Positions 52,489-64,000 of a DNA stretch of 64,000 bases are shown in pieces. The notes beneath the pieces are model-generated. The model was not told where the DNA came from. It saw only the letters and a list, made by a program, of their open reading frames with translations, and ran no database searches. The position numbers and the translations under genes were made by a program. This DNA is from Blastomussa wellsi. Taxonomy: Eukaryota > Cnidaria > Anthozoa > Scleractinia > Plerogyridae. Position 1 is the stretch's first letter; each line of letters begins with the position of its first letter. The stretch spans positions 6,647,405 to 6,711,404 of the forward strand of contig OX393561.1 in NCBI GenBank assembly GCA_947652115.1, written 5' to 3'.

Positions 52489-54800
52489 TAGCCTCCTACG
52501 CAGGCGTTGCGTTACACTTGTCCCCACTAACGGCTGCTTGACCATGACCAACATTCCTTTCCCATTGTCTCTCGCCAGACAAACTAACCAATCAGCATTG
52601 TCTGGAGGCATTCAACGATCGTTATAAAATTTCCCGCGAATCCGTTCTTCGGGATGCCGACGCTGTTGAATACAATACTCTGGTGTATTTCGATGGTTGA
52701 AACACCAAAATATTCAGTTCATTTTGAACACAAGAGGTAAGCGTGCGAGTCTTTGATTCTGTCATAAGTTGGATGGGTTAATATTTTGGGAAAGAGGATC
52801 TCTCTTCCATGAACAAAACAGTGGATCAGAAATATTTATTTCAACGCTATAAAATGCTACAAAAGACTTCGCCAACTCGAAAATGCAAAGCGGAATTAAT
52901 TTAGAAATCATCAAAGAGGTCCACATCCGTGGTATTTACGAGCGAACAAATCGATGGGTAAAATTGGAAAGAGCCAGTCAAGGCGAATAAAACGTCACCT
53001 AGCTGAATCATTCATTCGACAAACTTGCCACAGGTCGATTTAAAACGTCCAGTGATGCTGGGTTAAAAGGCTGGCTTAAAAATATGTTCAACTTCTCCTT
53101 TCGATAGTTCATTGGCCCTTTGATTTGAGGCCTCCATTTGCTTAAAATTGGGTTTGAACAACCGACGATTAATGAACGGCGCACACACTTTCAAGAAATA
53201 ATATTTTCCGAACACCAAAATCGCTACGCAGTCGTTTAGAGTCTGAAACGTGGAAACTTTGACCCATAGGCTAGCTTTTCATTTGGCTGAACGTCAGTAA
53301 TTCGTTGCTGGATTGTACGTCTTTCTGTAGCCTGCGTGCAGCCGTCTCCTATTTCCTAAAGCGGAAAAGTGACGTCTGCGAAACGGCGTCGTTAATCGTG
53401 TTCCAGTATCCTGCTGTTTCTCCAGAATCTGGGGACCGCTCTCTCATTGGTTGCTTTGACAGTAGGCATTGTTAGAATCAACCCTGATTGGCTGTCATCG
53501 TAAAATACTCAACATAATTATGCGTTTTGTTTTCATTAACATGCAAGAGGAAAACATTAACCGTAACTCGCGTGTGATTTTGTGCAGTTTTTTTCGCTTG
53601 TTGTGAATGACAACTACAGAAGTCTGGTTCAAGGTAGAGGAGAATTTCAAAGTGAAAAAGTCCGCTCTGTACAGTTTGCTGTATACTCAAGATCCGTGTG
53701 CATCAAGCAATCGATGCGTTGGAAAGCTACGGAAGTGACCAGCGGGGATTATTATGAAAGATCGAAGACGAAATCTTACATGAAAGCGGTTATAAATCTT
53801 TCAAGGCTGAGCTGCTAGTGAATAAGGAGTTCCAAATAATAAACAGTGTGGAATCCTCGAAGGGCGAGTACTTTTGGATGAATCGCTTTCGTGATCGTGT
53901 ACTAAAAGTTACTAAAGGAGTTGACAGGCTGCCGTATATAACTCTTGCGGTTCCTGACATTTGTCTCAGATTAAACTCGTTTTCGAGTTATTTCGCTTTG
54001 TGTTTTTTGAATGCTTGTTATATTTTGTATAATTAGGGGGAACTTCAACTCAAACAGTCCCGTCCGACTCAGTAATTTAGCAAATATTTAGCTGAGGTCA
54101 CAGGTGTTCACCATTTCTTTAACCCTCTGAATTTTTTTTCTGACTCTTGGCAAAGCATGAGCTGTAATTTGCCATATGTTTTGCTACTCACTGTCTTTGC
54201 TAGTACTGTTTTTCTGTTTTATTTCTATTGCTTAAGCTGTCTAAATTGATTCAATTTGATTGAGCGAAATTCTTGAATTAAAGCTATAATTTATGCTAAA
54301 TTTAATCTCGAACAGCAGGATACTGGAACACGATTAGCGACGCCGTTTCGCAGACGTCACTTTTCCGCTTTAGGAAATAGGAGACGGCTGCACGCAGGCT
54401 AGTCTTTCTGCGGAGCTGTGGGGAAAAATATGAAAAATGAAAATCAATGAGACTGTCTATCACACTGATCAAGGCAAAGCTTGATAACAAACGACTTACC
54501 GTAGCCAGTCGATAAATTAAGGAGTGTATCTCTCTTTCTTTTAGTAAATACGTTTCCCTTCGCAATGAAATTACCAGAGAAATCTCTGACTTGGAGCAAA
54601 ATCAATCGTCCCTGGCAGGTTTCATCTCATCGCGTGTCTCGCGGCGGGAGAGGCGTCGTGGGGATTTTAGTTGGTAAAATCTGATTGGCTAAGCGGCGGT
54701 CAAGGTGAAAAACTGGAATGGAATGTTGGCCTCGGTTAAGCAGGCGGTAGTGGGGACAAGTGGTAACGCAATCCCCTAATAACGCCTGCGTAGGAGGCTA
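52489..54800. mobile_element. Outer Mutator-like TIR element, 2.3 kb, with nested insertion
   Basis: TAGCCTCCTACGCAGGCGTT at the left is mirrored by AACGCCTGCGTAGGAGGCTA at the right. The arms continue imperfectly (CACTTGTCCCCACTA near 52525; TAGTGGGGACAAGTG near 54749). Flanks are TCCCTGTGC (52480-52488) and TCGCTGTGC (54801-54809), a 9-bp duplication with one change. No transposase is recognisable inside; it contains the element at 53338-54401. Non-autonomous. Confidence 0.75.
53338..54401. mobile_element. Inner Mutator-like TIR element, 1.06 kb
   Basis: Arms of about 95 bp begin TAGCCTGCGTGCAGCCGTCT and are mirrored by AGACGGCTGCACGCAGGCTA. They include CGGAAAAGTGACGTCTGCGA and reach CAGGATACTGGAACACGATT. 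A perfect 9-bp duplication GTCTTTCTG flanks it (53329-53337, 54402-54410). Two short open frames (53582-53818, 53818-54036) show no transposase similarity that I can recognise. Inserted inside the element at 52489-54800. Confidence 0.85.
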
Positions 54801-55940
54801 TCGCTGTGCAAGAGGGGAGTAGAAAGACAGGGCCATGTAGCAGTTGTTACACAATCCATGGTTTGTTACACCAAACGTTTAACGTACAGAAGTAAAGCAT
54901 GGAATACCTTGAAAAGAATGAACAAAACGGCAAGTTGTTGTAACATTCTTCTCATTTCTTATTCCTTCATTTTATTATTTAGTTGCAGTTGATCAGTGAA
55001 CTGGAACGTTTCATTTGACCGAACTAAATGCAAAATCTTGTGATAGGTTTGCAACATAAAAATGGTCTGGTATTTTGTGGGTTATTTTATGAGGTAAGTG
55101 TTCTGCAGCTGTTCTATTGCTGTGCCGAGCCCCAAACTAATGTAAGCTGTATGTAACGTTTGGATGCAGGAGACCACGCAACGAAGAATAAAACCAACTG
55201 GCTTGTTATTGCCGGATCTCTTGATAAAGAAATGCTCGTACCAGGCGTCAGTCTAAGTGTTGTAAAACCAAATTGATTGCAAGGCTGGCACTACGGCAAA
55301 AGGGCAAAATGTATTGTAAAATTTATTGTAAGCTGAGCGTAGTTGGACTGTAGAGAAGACATTACGAACTTCAAAAGCAATCTATTGTATTATATGTAGC
55401 TTAGTATAATTGATTTTAACGTTCTTGGTGGAATTATCGGTGAATATGAACACCCTGAAAGGTTCATCGATGACATCATACCACAATGACTAGACACAAC
55501 TCGGCAAAGCACATTTTAAACTGTCGTTTAACTTTTCACCACTTTCAATGTGCCTTCATGTAACATTAGCAATTCCAATTAGGTTTAAAAATTAACGGCG
55601 TAGAAATTAACGTCTGATCGCCTCGGGGTACTGCTCGTGTTTCAAGATATTTCGCCGTTTTCTCCGTGTGTTCTCCTATACTTTAATTGGCACTGAGAGT
55701 TTCTTTAAACTGATCCCTAGTTCATACAAATCTTTTATCTGTTACATTTAACTTGACACTTAAATTTCGCCGGCAATTAATTTTAAATCACAAAAATCGC
55801 GAAATTAAAGTGTCGCGAAAATTTCATGTAATAAGGAGATAACAATATACAGATAGCCTATTGGTTAGAATAGAAAATCACATGACCTCGTACAATTCAT
55901 GATTACTGGGTACGAATGAATATTGACGAGCCAGTGAAAT
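54801..55940. other. Intergenic stretch, nothing recognised
   Basis: AT-rich sequence with no frame, repeat or RNA signature that I can defend. Confidence 0.45.
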
Positions 55941-55947
55941 CTCTGTC

Positions 55948-56556
55948 ATTCTCGTCCCCAGAGCCGCTTTGTCCCTCTTAGCCGGCTGGGCCTGTACACG
56001 AGGAACAAGTGGCTCTGGGGACATTCTCGTCCCCATAGCCCTTTTCGTTTCTCTTAGCCGGCAGGGCCTTGGCACGAAAAACGAAGGGCTCTGGGGACAT
56101 ACGGTTTTCAAACAAATTCGAATTTTTATTGGCTGTTGAGAACAAAGAAATCTTAAACGGAAGTCAAAATTTTCGCCGGCCGCCTTATTACAACACACAA
56201 CATGTAGAAAAATCAATGCTATATACATGAAGTCCGGAAGTCCTAGAATCTCGGACTTGAAATCGTATGTCTCCAGAGCCCTTCGTTTTTCATGCCAAGG
56301 CCCTGCCGGCTAAGAGAAACGTAAAGGGCTATGGGGACGAGAATGCTCTGGGACACATGATTTGATTCGCTGAAATCAAACAAAGGGAGCCCAATCACAG
56401 CAGCCGTTTTAAAATCCCTTTGTCGCTAGCACGTTTAAAACGGTAGATGTGATTGGACTCCTTTTGTTCGATTTCAGTCAATCAAAGAGTCACTTGTTCC
56501 TCGTGCACAAGCCTAGTCGGCGAAGAGGGACAAGCGGCTCTGGGGACGAGAATGGT
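55948..56556. repeat. Nested palindromic repeat with CATTCTCGTCCCCAGAGCC arms
   Basis: CATTCTCGTCCCCAGAGCCG at 55948 is mirrored by CGGCTCTGGGGACGAGAATG at 56537-56556. Inside, each side has its own inverted pair: CTCTTAGCCGGCAGGGCC (about 56056) is mirrored by GGCCCTGCCGGCTAAGAG (about 56300), and GGGCTCTGGGGACATA by the complementary CCAGAGCCC. Several hairpins are possible. No coding sequence. Confidence 0.7.
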
Positions 56557-56840
56557 GAAGTCTGAGATCTTTCAAAACATCACTCGTACCATGAATCATG
56601 AATTGTACGAGATGGCCGTGCGATATTTTACTTATAGTACACTTGTACAAGCTTTATAACTCTTTGGTTTTGGAATTCTGAATTCTTCGGAAGACTTCGG
56701 ATAACCTTAATTTGGATATCTTCCGAGGATTTCGGGAGACTTGAGGCTTGGGTTCAACTTCGGATGTTTTTTGGAAACTTCGCGCTAATTTCGCGCTAAT
56801 TTAGGAAATCTCCTCAGTTATTTCAAGACCCTGAGTGTTG

Positions 56841-56912
56841 GTCTGGTCTGGGAATTGAACCCAGGACCTTCCGAACAGTCGTCCAATGCTCTACCAACTG
56901 AGCTAACTGGTC
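56841..56912 (-). repeat. tRNA-like sequence, probably a SINE head or tRNA pseudogene
   Basis: On the minus strand it reads GACCAGTTAGCTCAGTTGGT then AGAGC (box A) and GGTTCAATTCC (box B) with normal spacing. The two acceptor-stem ends do not pair and the anticodon arm is distorted, so a functional tRNA is unlikely. About 200 bp upstream of the ABCC start codon. Confidence 0.6.
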
Positions 56913-57117
56913 GGCGATCAAAACCATTCTTCTCGGCCATAGAAACGCAATGCGAGAAAGTTCTATTGAGGGACCAGGCTCACATTTCTTGCTTGTTCGC
57001 ATTTTCTACAAACTCTCTAACTTTGAGCGTCATTTTTTTTATTTTTCTCCGATTTTCTTTTCCATTAATTGAAAAAACTTACAGGTTTCTGCAATAACCC
57101 GGCAGTGAGAGCCAGTC

Positions 57118-60100
57118 ATGGAGGACGCTTCCATTCGGAATCCAAAGGAGAAAGCAGGTCTTCTGTCGCTGTTGACCTTCTCATGGATGAGCCAAGTTCT
57201 TAAACTAGGAAGCAAACAACCATTGGAAGAGAAACAATTGTTTGCAGTCGAGACTTCATACCAAGCAGAAAAATTGGTGGCTGACTTGGAGAGGGAATGG
57301 CTGGCAGAAGAAAGAACGTCTGAACAAAACCGAATAAAACCTCGCCTGTGGAAGGCCGTGATTAAAATTATTCCCTGCAGAGACTATATTACGGTGGCAC
57401 TCCTTAGATTTTTCTACATGATAACGTTCAATGTTCTTCCTTTGATCATGTGGTTCTTCCTGAAAAGCATATCTACAGATTCAGAGATCGGCTACAACAC
57501 AACAATGCCGTTTGTCATCGGTCTGTGTTTGGTCGTCATTGTAAAATCACTATGCGTAAGTCACGGGATATTCAAGGCAGATATGATAACGACTAGACTG
57601 AAAGTTGCCTTGATCGGATTTGTGTATAAAAAGGCAAGTAAGGCATGTTAACTTCCCATGTTCTCGCATCTTCGAATTTTACTCTTACAAGGCAACAATT
57701 TATAATTAATTCGCTTTCTCGAGCACACGGAGAATAAGGGCCAATACGGAAGGAATCTGATTGGTCCTTAGCAAGCCCCATTTCTCACCAAACTGGCCTG
57801 CGAGCAGCTATTGTGTATTAACACGCTGCGCATATCCCGCAATCTTTATTTAGTTCCATACTCTATTGTTTTCTATGGTTGTGGACATTGTTGTGAATCG
57901 TTAAATGAGGGCATGATCCCCAGAAAAGTTTTATTTTTAGGGCCTCGGAAATGCTATTTCCCATGTTTTCTAGTGGGAAGTTTCATAAATCAATGTATGA
58001 AAAAACGCTATATAACTATTCAGTGACTTAGTTGCTTACATGACAACCTTTGGCATGTGTAAAAGTCATTTTTCGCCAATAAATCTATAAATAAATGTAT
58101 ATTTTTTAGATTTCCGAAGTACGCACGTGCCTATGTGCATAATATATGGTTGCTACGGCCCTGCGGCTACAGACAGAATGAGAAAAACAGTACATGTTTA
58201 GAAAAGCTAACTGTCACCCAAGCTAAATTATATGTTTTTGGCGGAATCATCCGCTGGAACTCTAAAATTATAAATTAGAAAACAATTTTTATTTTCTTCT
58301 TTTTCAGATTCTTAATCTGAAAAGATGTACTTTTGAAGACACCATTTCAGAAAACACTATCAATCTTGTTTCCAACGATGCTAAAGCTATCGAGCTGCTT
58401 GAATATGTTTTTGATATTTCATTTGCTCTACTAGACATAGCACTATGCATGGTCCTTGTTTGGTATTTAGTCGCATGGCAAGCCTTGATAGGAGCTTCTT
58501 TCTTCCTTCTTGTTGTGGCGTATGGATCGTTTGCAGCTCACAAGGCTGGGAAGGTTCGCCATCAGTCAGCCGCAGTAACCGACAAGCGATTGGAGTTGAT
58601 GAAACAGATAATAACAGGAATCCGAGTCGTGAAAATGTATGCCTGGGAAAGGAATTTCATTGATCTTGTTGCACGGTTACGAAGGTTGGTGCCAACTAAC
58701 ATGAATGTACAATTAATTCCTAAAAAGAGTAATATTTAAATAAGTTCGCGTAACTACATCTAAATAAAAATAACTGCTAAAATTAAGACATGAAATATTT
58801 AAAAGCAATTAAAATCCTGGTAGTGCCTTGGCAGCGACTGAACCGACTGGGCGCTAAAATGAAGCTCTTTAAAATAAAAGTCTTTCTTTACTTTACGATG
58901 AAAATCAGTAAACTGCCCCGTAAAATAAGTCGAGACAGCGTTCCAAAGGATAGCGCCTCTGTAGCTAACAGAGTTTTTAAGAAACTTCGAATTAAAACGC
59001 GGGACGATTATGTTATTACTCCTTCTAAAACTGTATGCAGTGCAAGGTTTATTTGCCAAATACGAAAGAGCCGCTGGTGCTTCGCCTATAAACAAGCTAT
59101 GAAATAATTTAATTAATCGTAGTTTATAGTAAAATGCTAAAGTGTTCCAATTCGACTGACGGTATACTTTTGATGCATGGTAGAATATATAGCCAAAGAG
59201 GTCAAGCTAAGTCTACTATCGCTCATGGGGAACAAGATTTAGGAACAGTACATTTATAACGATCGAAAACTGAAAACCCGATATCAGTAGTATTGAGCTG
59301 ATACTACAAAAATAATTGAGAATTGAGATACTAACTGGATATTACACGCTGGATATTACACTAATTTGCCATAACCCAGCTATGGACTATGACCGACTAT
59401 TGCACGGGAAACTACCGTTTCTTCCCTGCTTTCCGATATGGCAACACTATTGCGGCAACGACGAAGAATTGCTTCTTCAAAATATTCCATGACAATAGTT
59501 TTAAACTTCTAGATTTCGGCTTTGAAACCAATTTCTTTGTCTCAAATTTGCGTCTGTCCTATAGGATCTCCAGTCACTGCCATGTTATCCAATCTCGTAA
59601 TACATGTAATGGAATATTCGCAGAAGAGGCCCCTTCGTCGGCTCCCCATCCACCCAAAAATTGGTTTCCATATATCTACGATGTGCTTAACAACAACAAC
59701 AAAAAAAACACGTATACTCCATCAATTCTCGAAATAAATTTACATTCGAGGTGGGAACAGAAACCATTGCCTTACGACAATGCAGTTCAAACTAATTAAT
59801 TGCATGGAAACAAAGACTCTTTCTTGAATCGTGTCATTCCGTCTGAGATGAAAATTCCATCAGTGCATACATAGATACACATACATGAACTAGCTTGAAT
59901 TTAAAGAGTAGCTGAACAGCTAGTATATCAATGACATTAAAGACAGAGCCGGAGTTACCAAAATTTGCGAGAAACCTCAATAAAGTCTGAGAACATTGTA
60001 ACGCCATTCTTTATCATCGCTTTACTTTACACATTTTGCGCTTTATAACATTTATTTCTATTTTTTTTAAGTCAAATGAAATATTTTAATCCTTTTCTTT

Positions 60101-63100
60101 TTGATAGAAAGGAAATCTCACTGATTCGCATCCGAGGATTACTCATCTCAATTGTATACGCCTTCTACTTCACCAGCTCTGCCATGGCAGGATTCGTTTC
60201 AGTCACAACACTGCTTCTTACAGAGCATCACCTGACGTCGTTTAAAGTCTTTACACTAATTTCAATCTTATCTAACATAAAATCAGCAGTCACGTTATCT
60301 ATAGCGCTTGCACTACACCAAATTGCAGATGCAAGAATTGCATGCAATAGGATGCAACGCTTGATAGAAAAGAAGTCCATCTTACCAAGCAAAAGGAATT
60401 ACAACGACAAGCCATCACCTTTAGAAGTGTACATCAAAGGGAGAAGGTATAGACCACAATTTATGAGGATTGAGAGTTTTCGAAATGGAGAACCGTCTTT
60501 GATTAGTGCCCGCAATATCAAACAGACCTCTCAGCACATCCAGCCACGAGCATGTCTTGAGAATGTGTCATGTTTTTGGAGCCAGTTCTCAGAGCGTCCT
60601 GCGTTACAAAATGTATCACTGAATGCTACTAATGGCCACCTTGTTGGCATAACAGGACCCGTCGGAAGCGGCAAAACCTCTTTGCTGATGAGCATCTTAG
60701 GAGAACTTCCCATCTCTTCTGGGAAAATATCTTGTATTGGAAAAGTAACTTACATATCGCAAACGCCGTGGGTCTATTCTGGAACTGTGCGTGAGAATAT
60801 CGTTTTTGGTAAGCAGTTCGTTGAACAGAAGTACAACAAAGTTATCGAAGTCTGTGACTTGCAGAAAGATATATCCAACTTTGCAAAACATGATCTAACC
60901 GAGATTGGACAACGTGGAGTTATCCTAAGTGGTGGTCAGCGTGTACGTGTGAGTCTGGCACGAGCAATCTACTCATATGCAGACATCTATTTATTGGATG
61001 ATCCATTCAGCGCAGTAGATGCCAAAGTCGGCAAACATTTGTTTGATAGATGCATCAACGAGTTCTTAGACGGACGGATACGGATTCTGGTCACTCACCA
61101 GTTGCAGTTTCTCAAACGAACAGACAGCATCGTCATCCTGCGGAGTGGCTCCGTTGTTTATCAGGGACCGTATTGTCTTATAGAGAAAGACGAGCAACTG
61201 GCGTCCTGTGTTCTATCTCAAGCAAAGCAAGACCTCAATGGCGAGAATAACAGCGAGATTTATCCATTTTCCAGTGAAGAGACCCACAGATCAACGCCAG
61301 TTGCTGAAGAAGATCATGTCAGGATGGATCTGAGAGATGAAAAAGAGGACAGGATGGTTGGAACAGTTAGATGGTCGTTGTACTGGAGATATTTTAGATC
61401 CGCCCTCCCGACAGCTTGGATAATAAACCTCATTGTTTTCTTCACTATTGTTCAAGGCAAGTTACAGTTTCTCAGTATAAAAATACATTTAGTGCTTGTT
61501 TGTTTTCGTTTTCTTTATCTGGTCATTTTTGTTGTCGTCATAAGACCGTACTAAGCAACAAAAACACTTCATCTACTAGTTAAGCCATCTTAAAAATTCT
61601 TACATCAAATTGACTGATTCCAATGTATAGTGGATAACTGAAAAATGAAAAATTCTGAAGCCCATAATCAGCTTTTGGATGCTCTCACCACTGAGCTAAA
61701 CCGGGATACTAGCATATCACATTTTCTGACAGGCTGTAAGGTCCTGTTTACTTGTCCCATAGCTAAGTGGTTAGAGTATCCAGAGGTTTCTGGAAAGTTG
61801 TTTGTGTGATTCCATTATGGAATCCAAAGGTTGCTTGCTTATTGAGTTTTATCTGCTTAGAAAGCAAATGAAACCTCTTCCAAATATTTTTATCTTAGGT
61901 AAAATTTCGTCTTAAAAACACCCAGCTAGCTTCTATCCATGCAATAGTTATCAGCACGTTCTTAGCCTTATCGTTATTTCATATATACACTGTTTCTCCT
62001 CAGTTTTCTGGATTGCGCCGTTTTGGTGGCTTTCAAGGATGACTGAGATGCCGTTTGAGGAACAGAAGAGCTTCATAACGCTTTTGGTGTACGGATCCAT
62101 TGTTATTGCCTCCTTGCTGCTTACGACAATATCGTCCTTCTGTTTCTACCTCGCTGTCTTGAAAGCTTCAGAAAACCTCCATGACCAGATGACAAAAGCA
62201 GTTATGAAAGCACCAGTCCAATTCTTTGACACTAATCCAGTTGGTCGCATCTTGAACCGCTTCTCCAAGGATATCGGCTGCATGGACGATATACTTCCGG
62301 GACAGTTTCTTTTTGCCATTCAATTGTGCCTGTACTTTTTCAGTGCTACCATTCTTTCAGCAGTATCAAATGTGTGGCTTTTTATCACTTGTACTCCGTT
62401 GACAGTTCTGTTTATTTACCTTGCTAAATATTATTTGAAATCCTCTCGGGAGATAAGGCGACTTGAGGCAATAACATGCAGTCCAGTGTATTCCCATCTT
62501 GCTGATACTGTGGCAGGATTGGAAGTAATTCGCTCTTCGGAGATGGAAAACGATTTCCTTCAGAAATTTTATAAGTGAGTGTACTTATCTTCAAATAAAC
62601 AGTGGTTTGTACTTTATACATGTAAAACATTGGAAACACCTTGTAAAGGAAGGGCTTAGACTGTGTGTAGAAAGCGCGGTAGTCTCATTGTTAGTTCGCT
62701 GTACCCTGGATCGGAAGGGCCGGGTGCGAGCCCCTGGTTATACGGTGTGTATCCGGTATAAAGAAAGGTTTTCACCTGGCTCTACTTTATAACTGTAACT
62801 GTAAAAAAGTAGCGAGAAGGGTTGAGGACCCATCTGGATCTCTACATCAAATTGATGGGTTAATTAGTACACCCCTCTGTAACAGACCCAGTGAAATCTT
62901 TATCTTCACTGGGTTTTCGGGAAAAAGTCACAGGGTTGGCTAATTTCCCACTGGGTCCACTCGTTTTCTGTTTTATTTTGCTTATTTATTATTATTATTT
63001 TTTACAAACAAAATACGCTGGGTCACTCCGCACACTCACTGGGTATAATCAAAATATTCACTGGGTACTGGGGAGACTAAATTTCCGCTGGGTAGGAGAA

Positions 63101-63364
63101 AGTAATCCACCGGGAAGGGTTTCAGTGGGTCTGTTACAGAGGGGTATATTAGTGGTTCTGCGCAGACAGAAAAAGTTGATGTCAACCAGATAATGATAAA
63201 ACAGAGCATCTTTTACCTTTTCTTTAGGTATCAAGACAAGAATACAGCGGCACTGATATTATTAAAGGCCTCTGCACGTTGGCTTTCTATACGAGGAAAC
63301 CTTTTGAGTAACTTTCTTGTCACGTCTGTGTCAGCCGGAGCATTATTTGCGACACAAAGTCCAG
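57118..63364 (+). CDS. ABCC-family transporter (MRP4-like), 5' part
   Basis: Exons 57118-57633, 58308-58684, 60108-61456, 62004-62574 and 63228-63364 join in phase (0, 2, 1, 2, 1) to give 983 residues; the gene runs past the window. The start MEDASIRNPKEKAGLLSLLT, then FSWMSQVLKLG, is typical of short MRPs without TMD0. The first membrane domain spans about 90-410. NBD1 has Walker A (GPVGSGKTSLL), Q-loop (YISQTPWVYSGT), signature LSGGQRVRVSLARA, Walker B (DIYLLDDPFSAVD) and H-loop (LVTHQLQFL), so it looks catalytically complete. The second membrane domain starts with FWIAPFWWLSRM and has FFDTNPVGRILNRFSKD. These proteins export organic anions and conjugates at the plasma membrane; the substrate here is unknown. 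Two introns (57634 and 61457) begin with GC, not GT. The second NBD is outside the window. Confidence 0.9.
58799..59110 (-). mobile_element. 3' end of a CR1/L2-like LINE reverse transcriptase
   Basis: On the minus strand a frame reads PCTAYSFRRSNNIIVPRF, then NSKFLKNSVSYRGAILWNAV and FHRKVKKDFYF, the C-terminal end of a non-LTR ORF2. Only the last 100 or so codons remain. It lies in intron 2 of the ABCC gene. Confidence 0.7.
62666..62795 (+). repeat. tRNA-like SINE fragment
   Basis: GTAGTCTCATTGTTAGTTCG and GGGTGCGAGCCCC resemble box A and box B, followed by a short tail with TATCCGGTATAAAGAAAGG. In ABCC intron 4. A weak call. Confidence 0.4.
62871..63145. mobile_element. hAT-like MITE with CCCCTCTGTAACAGACC ends, copy 2
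   Basis: Ends ACCCCTCTGTAACAGACCCA and TGGGTCTGTTACAGAGGGGT are inverted. The internal blocks CACTGGGT..GGGGAGACTAAATTTCCG and TTCGGGAAAAAGTCAC match 18434-19164 in the opposite order. The flanks TAATTAGT and ATATTAGT agree at 6 of 8 positions. About 80 bp upstream of an ABCC exon. Confidence 0.7.
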
Positions 63365-64000
63365 GTGAATCAAACATCATTTTGACAGACTTCATTAAGG
63401 TGGTTCGATACAATTTTTTCTAGACCATACCTAGCATTTTCAATCAGCGTTTCAATGACCTTCCCTTCATCTGATCGATTCTAAAATTACACCTGTTGTT
63501 GGAAAAAGATTGAACTTTAGTTGAAGGGTTATAAGGTAATCAATATTTCCATGGAAACGATAAACCAAAAAAATGAAAATCGGTATTTTGTACGAACCAG
63601 ATCTGTTATAGAAAAGATGATGCCAATTGATGAAATAAGGATGAATAGCTACAACCAGTTGCAAAAATGTTGAGACAGTTAGTGCCAAAAAAGGCTTTTC
63701 TTACTTCTATGGTTCGCAAATTGCCAGTTTGTCAGAGAAGAACATTTTGCACCCCTTTCCCCGTTTCAATGTTGTCCATCTAAGTTTTGTACGTCATATG
63801 GCATAGCTAGCAACATTGGGAAGGGGAGGAGGGGAGAGAGATTACGCGCAATAGCGCGGTGAAGAGTCTTCTCTCGTTAAGGTAGGATGTCTCAACTACT
63901 TATGCAACTGGTTGTCTTTCCAGTGTATTGAATGAAACATAGTCCAGCGGCAATGGAGATGATTTAGAACGAGCTAAATACTGAAATGTATTGAAAAAAG
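63365..64000. other. ABCC intron, no exon seen before the window end
   Basis: After the donor at 63365 I find no further acceptor followed by transporter-like sequence; the intron continues out of the window. Confidence 0.5.

Noticed and set aside
52366..52611. 81-codon minus-strand frame starting MPPDNADWLVCL
   Set aside because: It crosses the border of the outer Mutator-like element and resembles no family, so it is probably chance.
53582..54036. Two adjacent open frames inside the inner TIR element as a transposase
   Set aside because: Together only about 150 codons with no catalytic or zinc-finger motifs; the element is most simply non-autonomous.
56841..56912. Functional tRNA gene on the minus strand
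   Set aside because: Box A and B are good, but acceptor ends do not pair and the anticodon arm is irregular; kept as a tRNA-like repeat.
59389..59799. 136-codon open frame in ABCC intron 2
   Set aside because: No similarity to transporters or elements, biased low-complexity end (NNNNKK), and no phase fit to flanking exons.

Overview
The window is animal nuclear DNA, most likely from a cnidarian and probably a stony coral. This is inferred from the AT-rich sequence, the roughly 1 kb introns with GT-AG (and two GC-AG) borders, the gene content, and the Penelope-like, CR1/L2-like and Ty3-like elements. There is no prokaryotic operon structure. One 200-base run of N (46913-47112) marks a scaffold gap.

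Layout. (1) 388-2498, + strand: the last three exons of an unrecognised gene, with an antisense THAP-domain relic in its last intron. (2) 19558-5501, - strand: an 11-exon gene for a secreted protein with signal peptide, two ILEI/FAM3 domains and two discoidin (F5/8 type C) domains. One exon carries a frameshift in this assembly. Its introns hold LINE, hairpin, microsatellite and hAT-like material, plus an inverted pair of hammerhead-ribozyme-like motifs. (3) 19.6-25.5 kb: no host gene seen; foldback DNA elements and a Penelope-like 3' fragment. (4) 25509-31202: an intact LTR retrotransposon on the - strand with identical 146-bp LTRs. (5) 36190-31263, - strand: a complete four-exon FAM185A-like gene. 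(6) 36260-40973: a second intact LTR retrotransposon on the - strand (Ty3, Mag-like), with identical 151-bp LTRs and a perfect 5-bp target duplication, lying between FAM185A and its neighbour. (7) 41100-44387, + strand: prefoldin subunit 1, four exons, head-to-head with FAM185A. (8) 45.9-46.6 kb: a second Penelope-like fragment. (9) 47299-51029, + strand: the BACK and six kelch repeats of a KLHL2/KLHL3-type CUL3 adaptor; the BTB exons are not visible. (10) 51-57 kb: two nested TIR elements with 9-bp target duplications, a palindromic repeat and a tRNA-derived repeat. (11) 57118 to beyond the window end, + strand: an ABCC (MRP4-like) transporter with first membrane domain, complete first nucleotide-binding domain and the start of the second membrane domain.

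The host genes do not form one pathway. FAM185A and PFDN1 are divergent neighbours whose short shared upstream region is now split by a very young retrotransposon. A second young retrotransposon sits at FAM185A's polyadenylation region, so this gene is bracketed by two recent insertions in its own orientation. Exon borders were derived by hand from splice signals, codon phase and family similarity, and no expression data were available.
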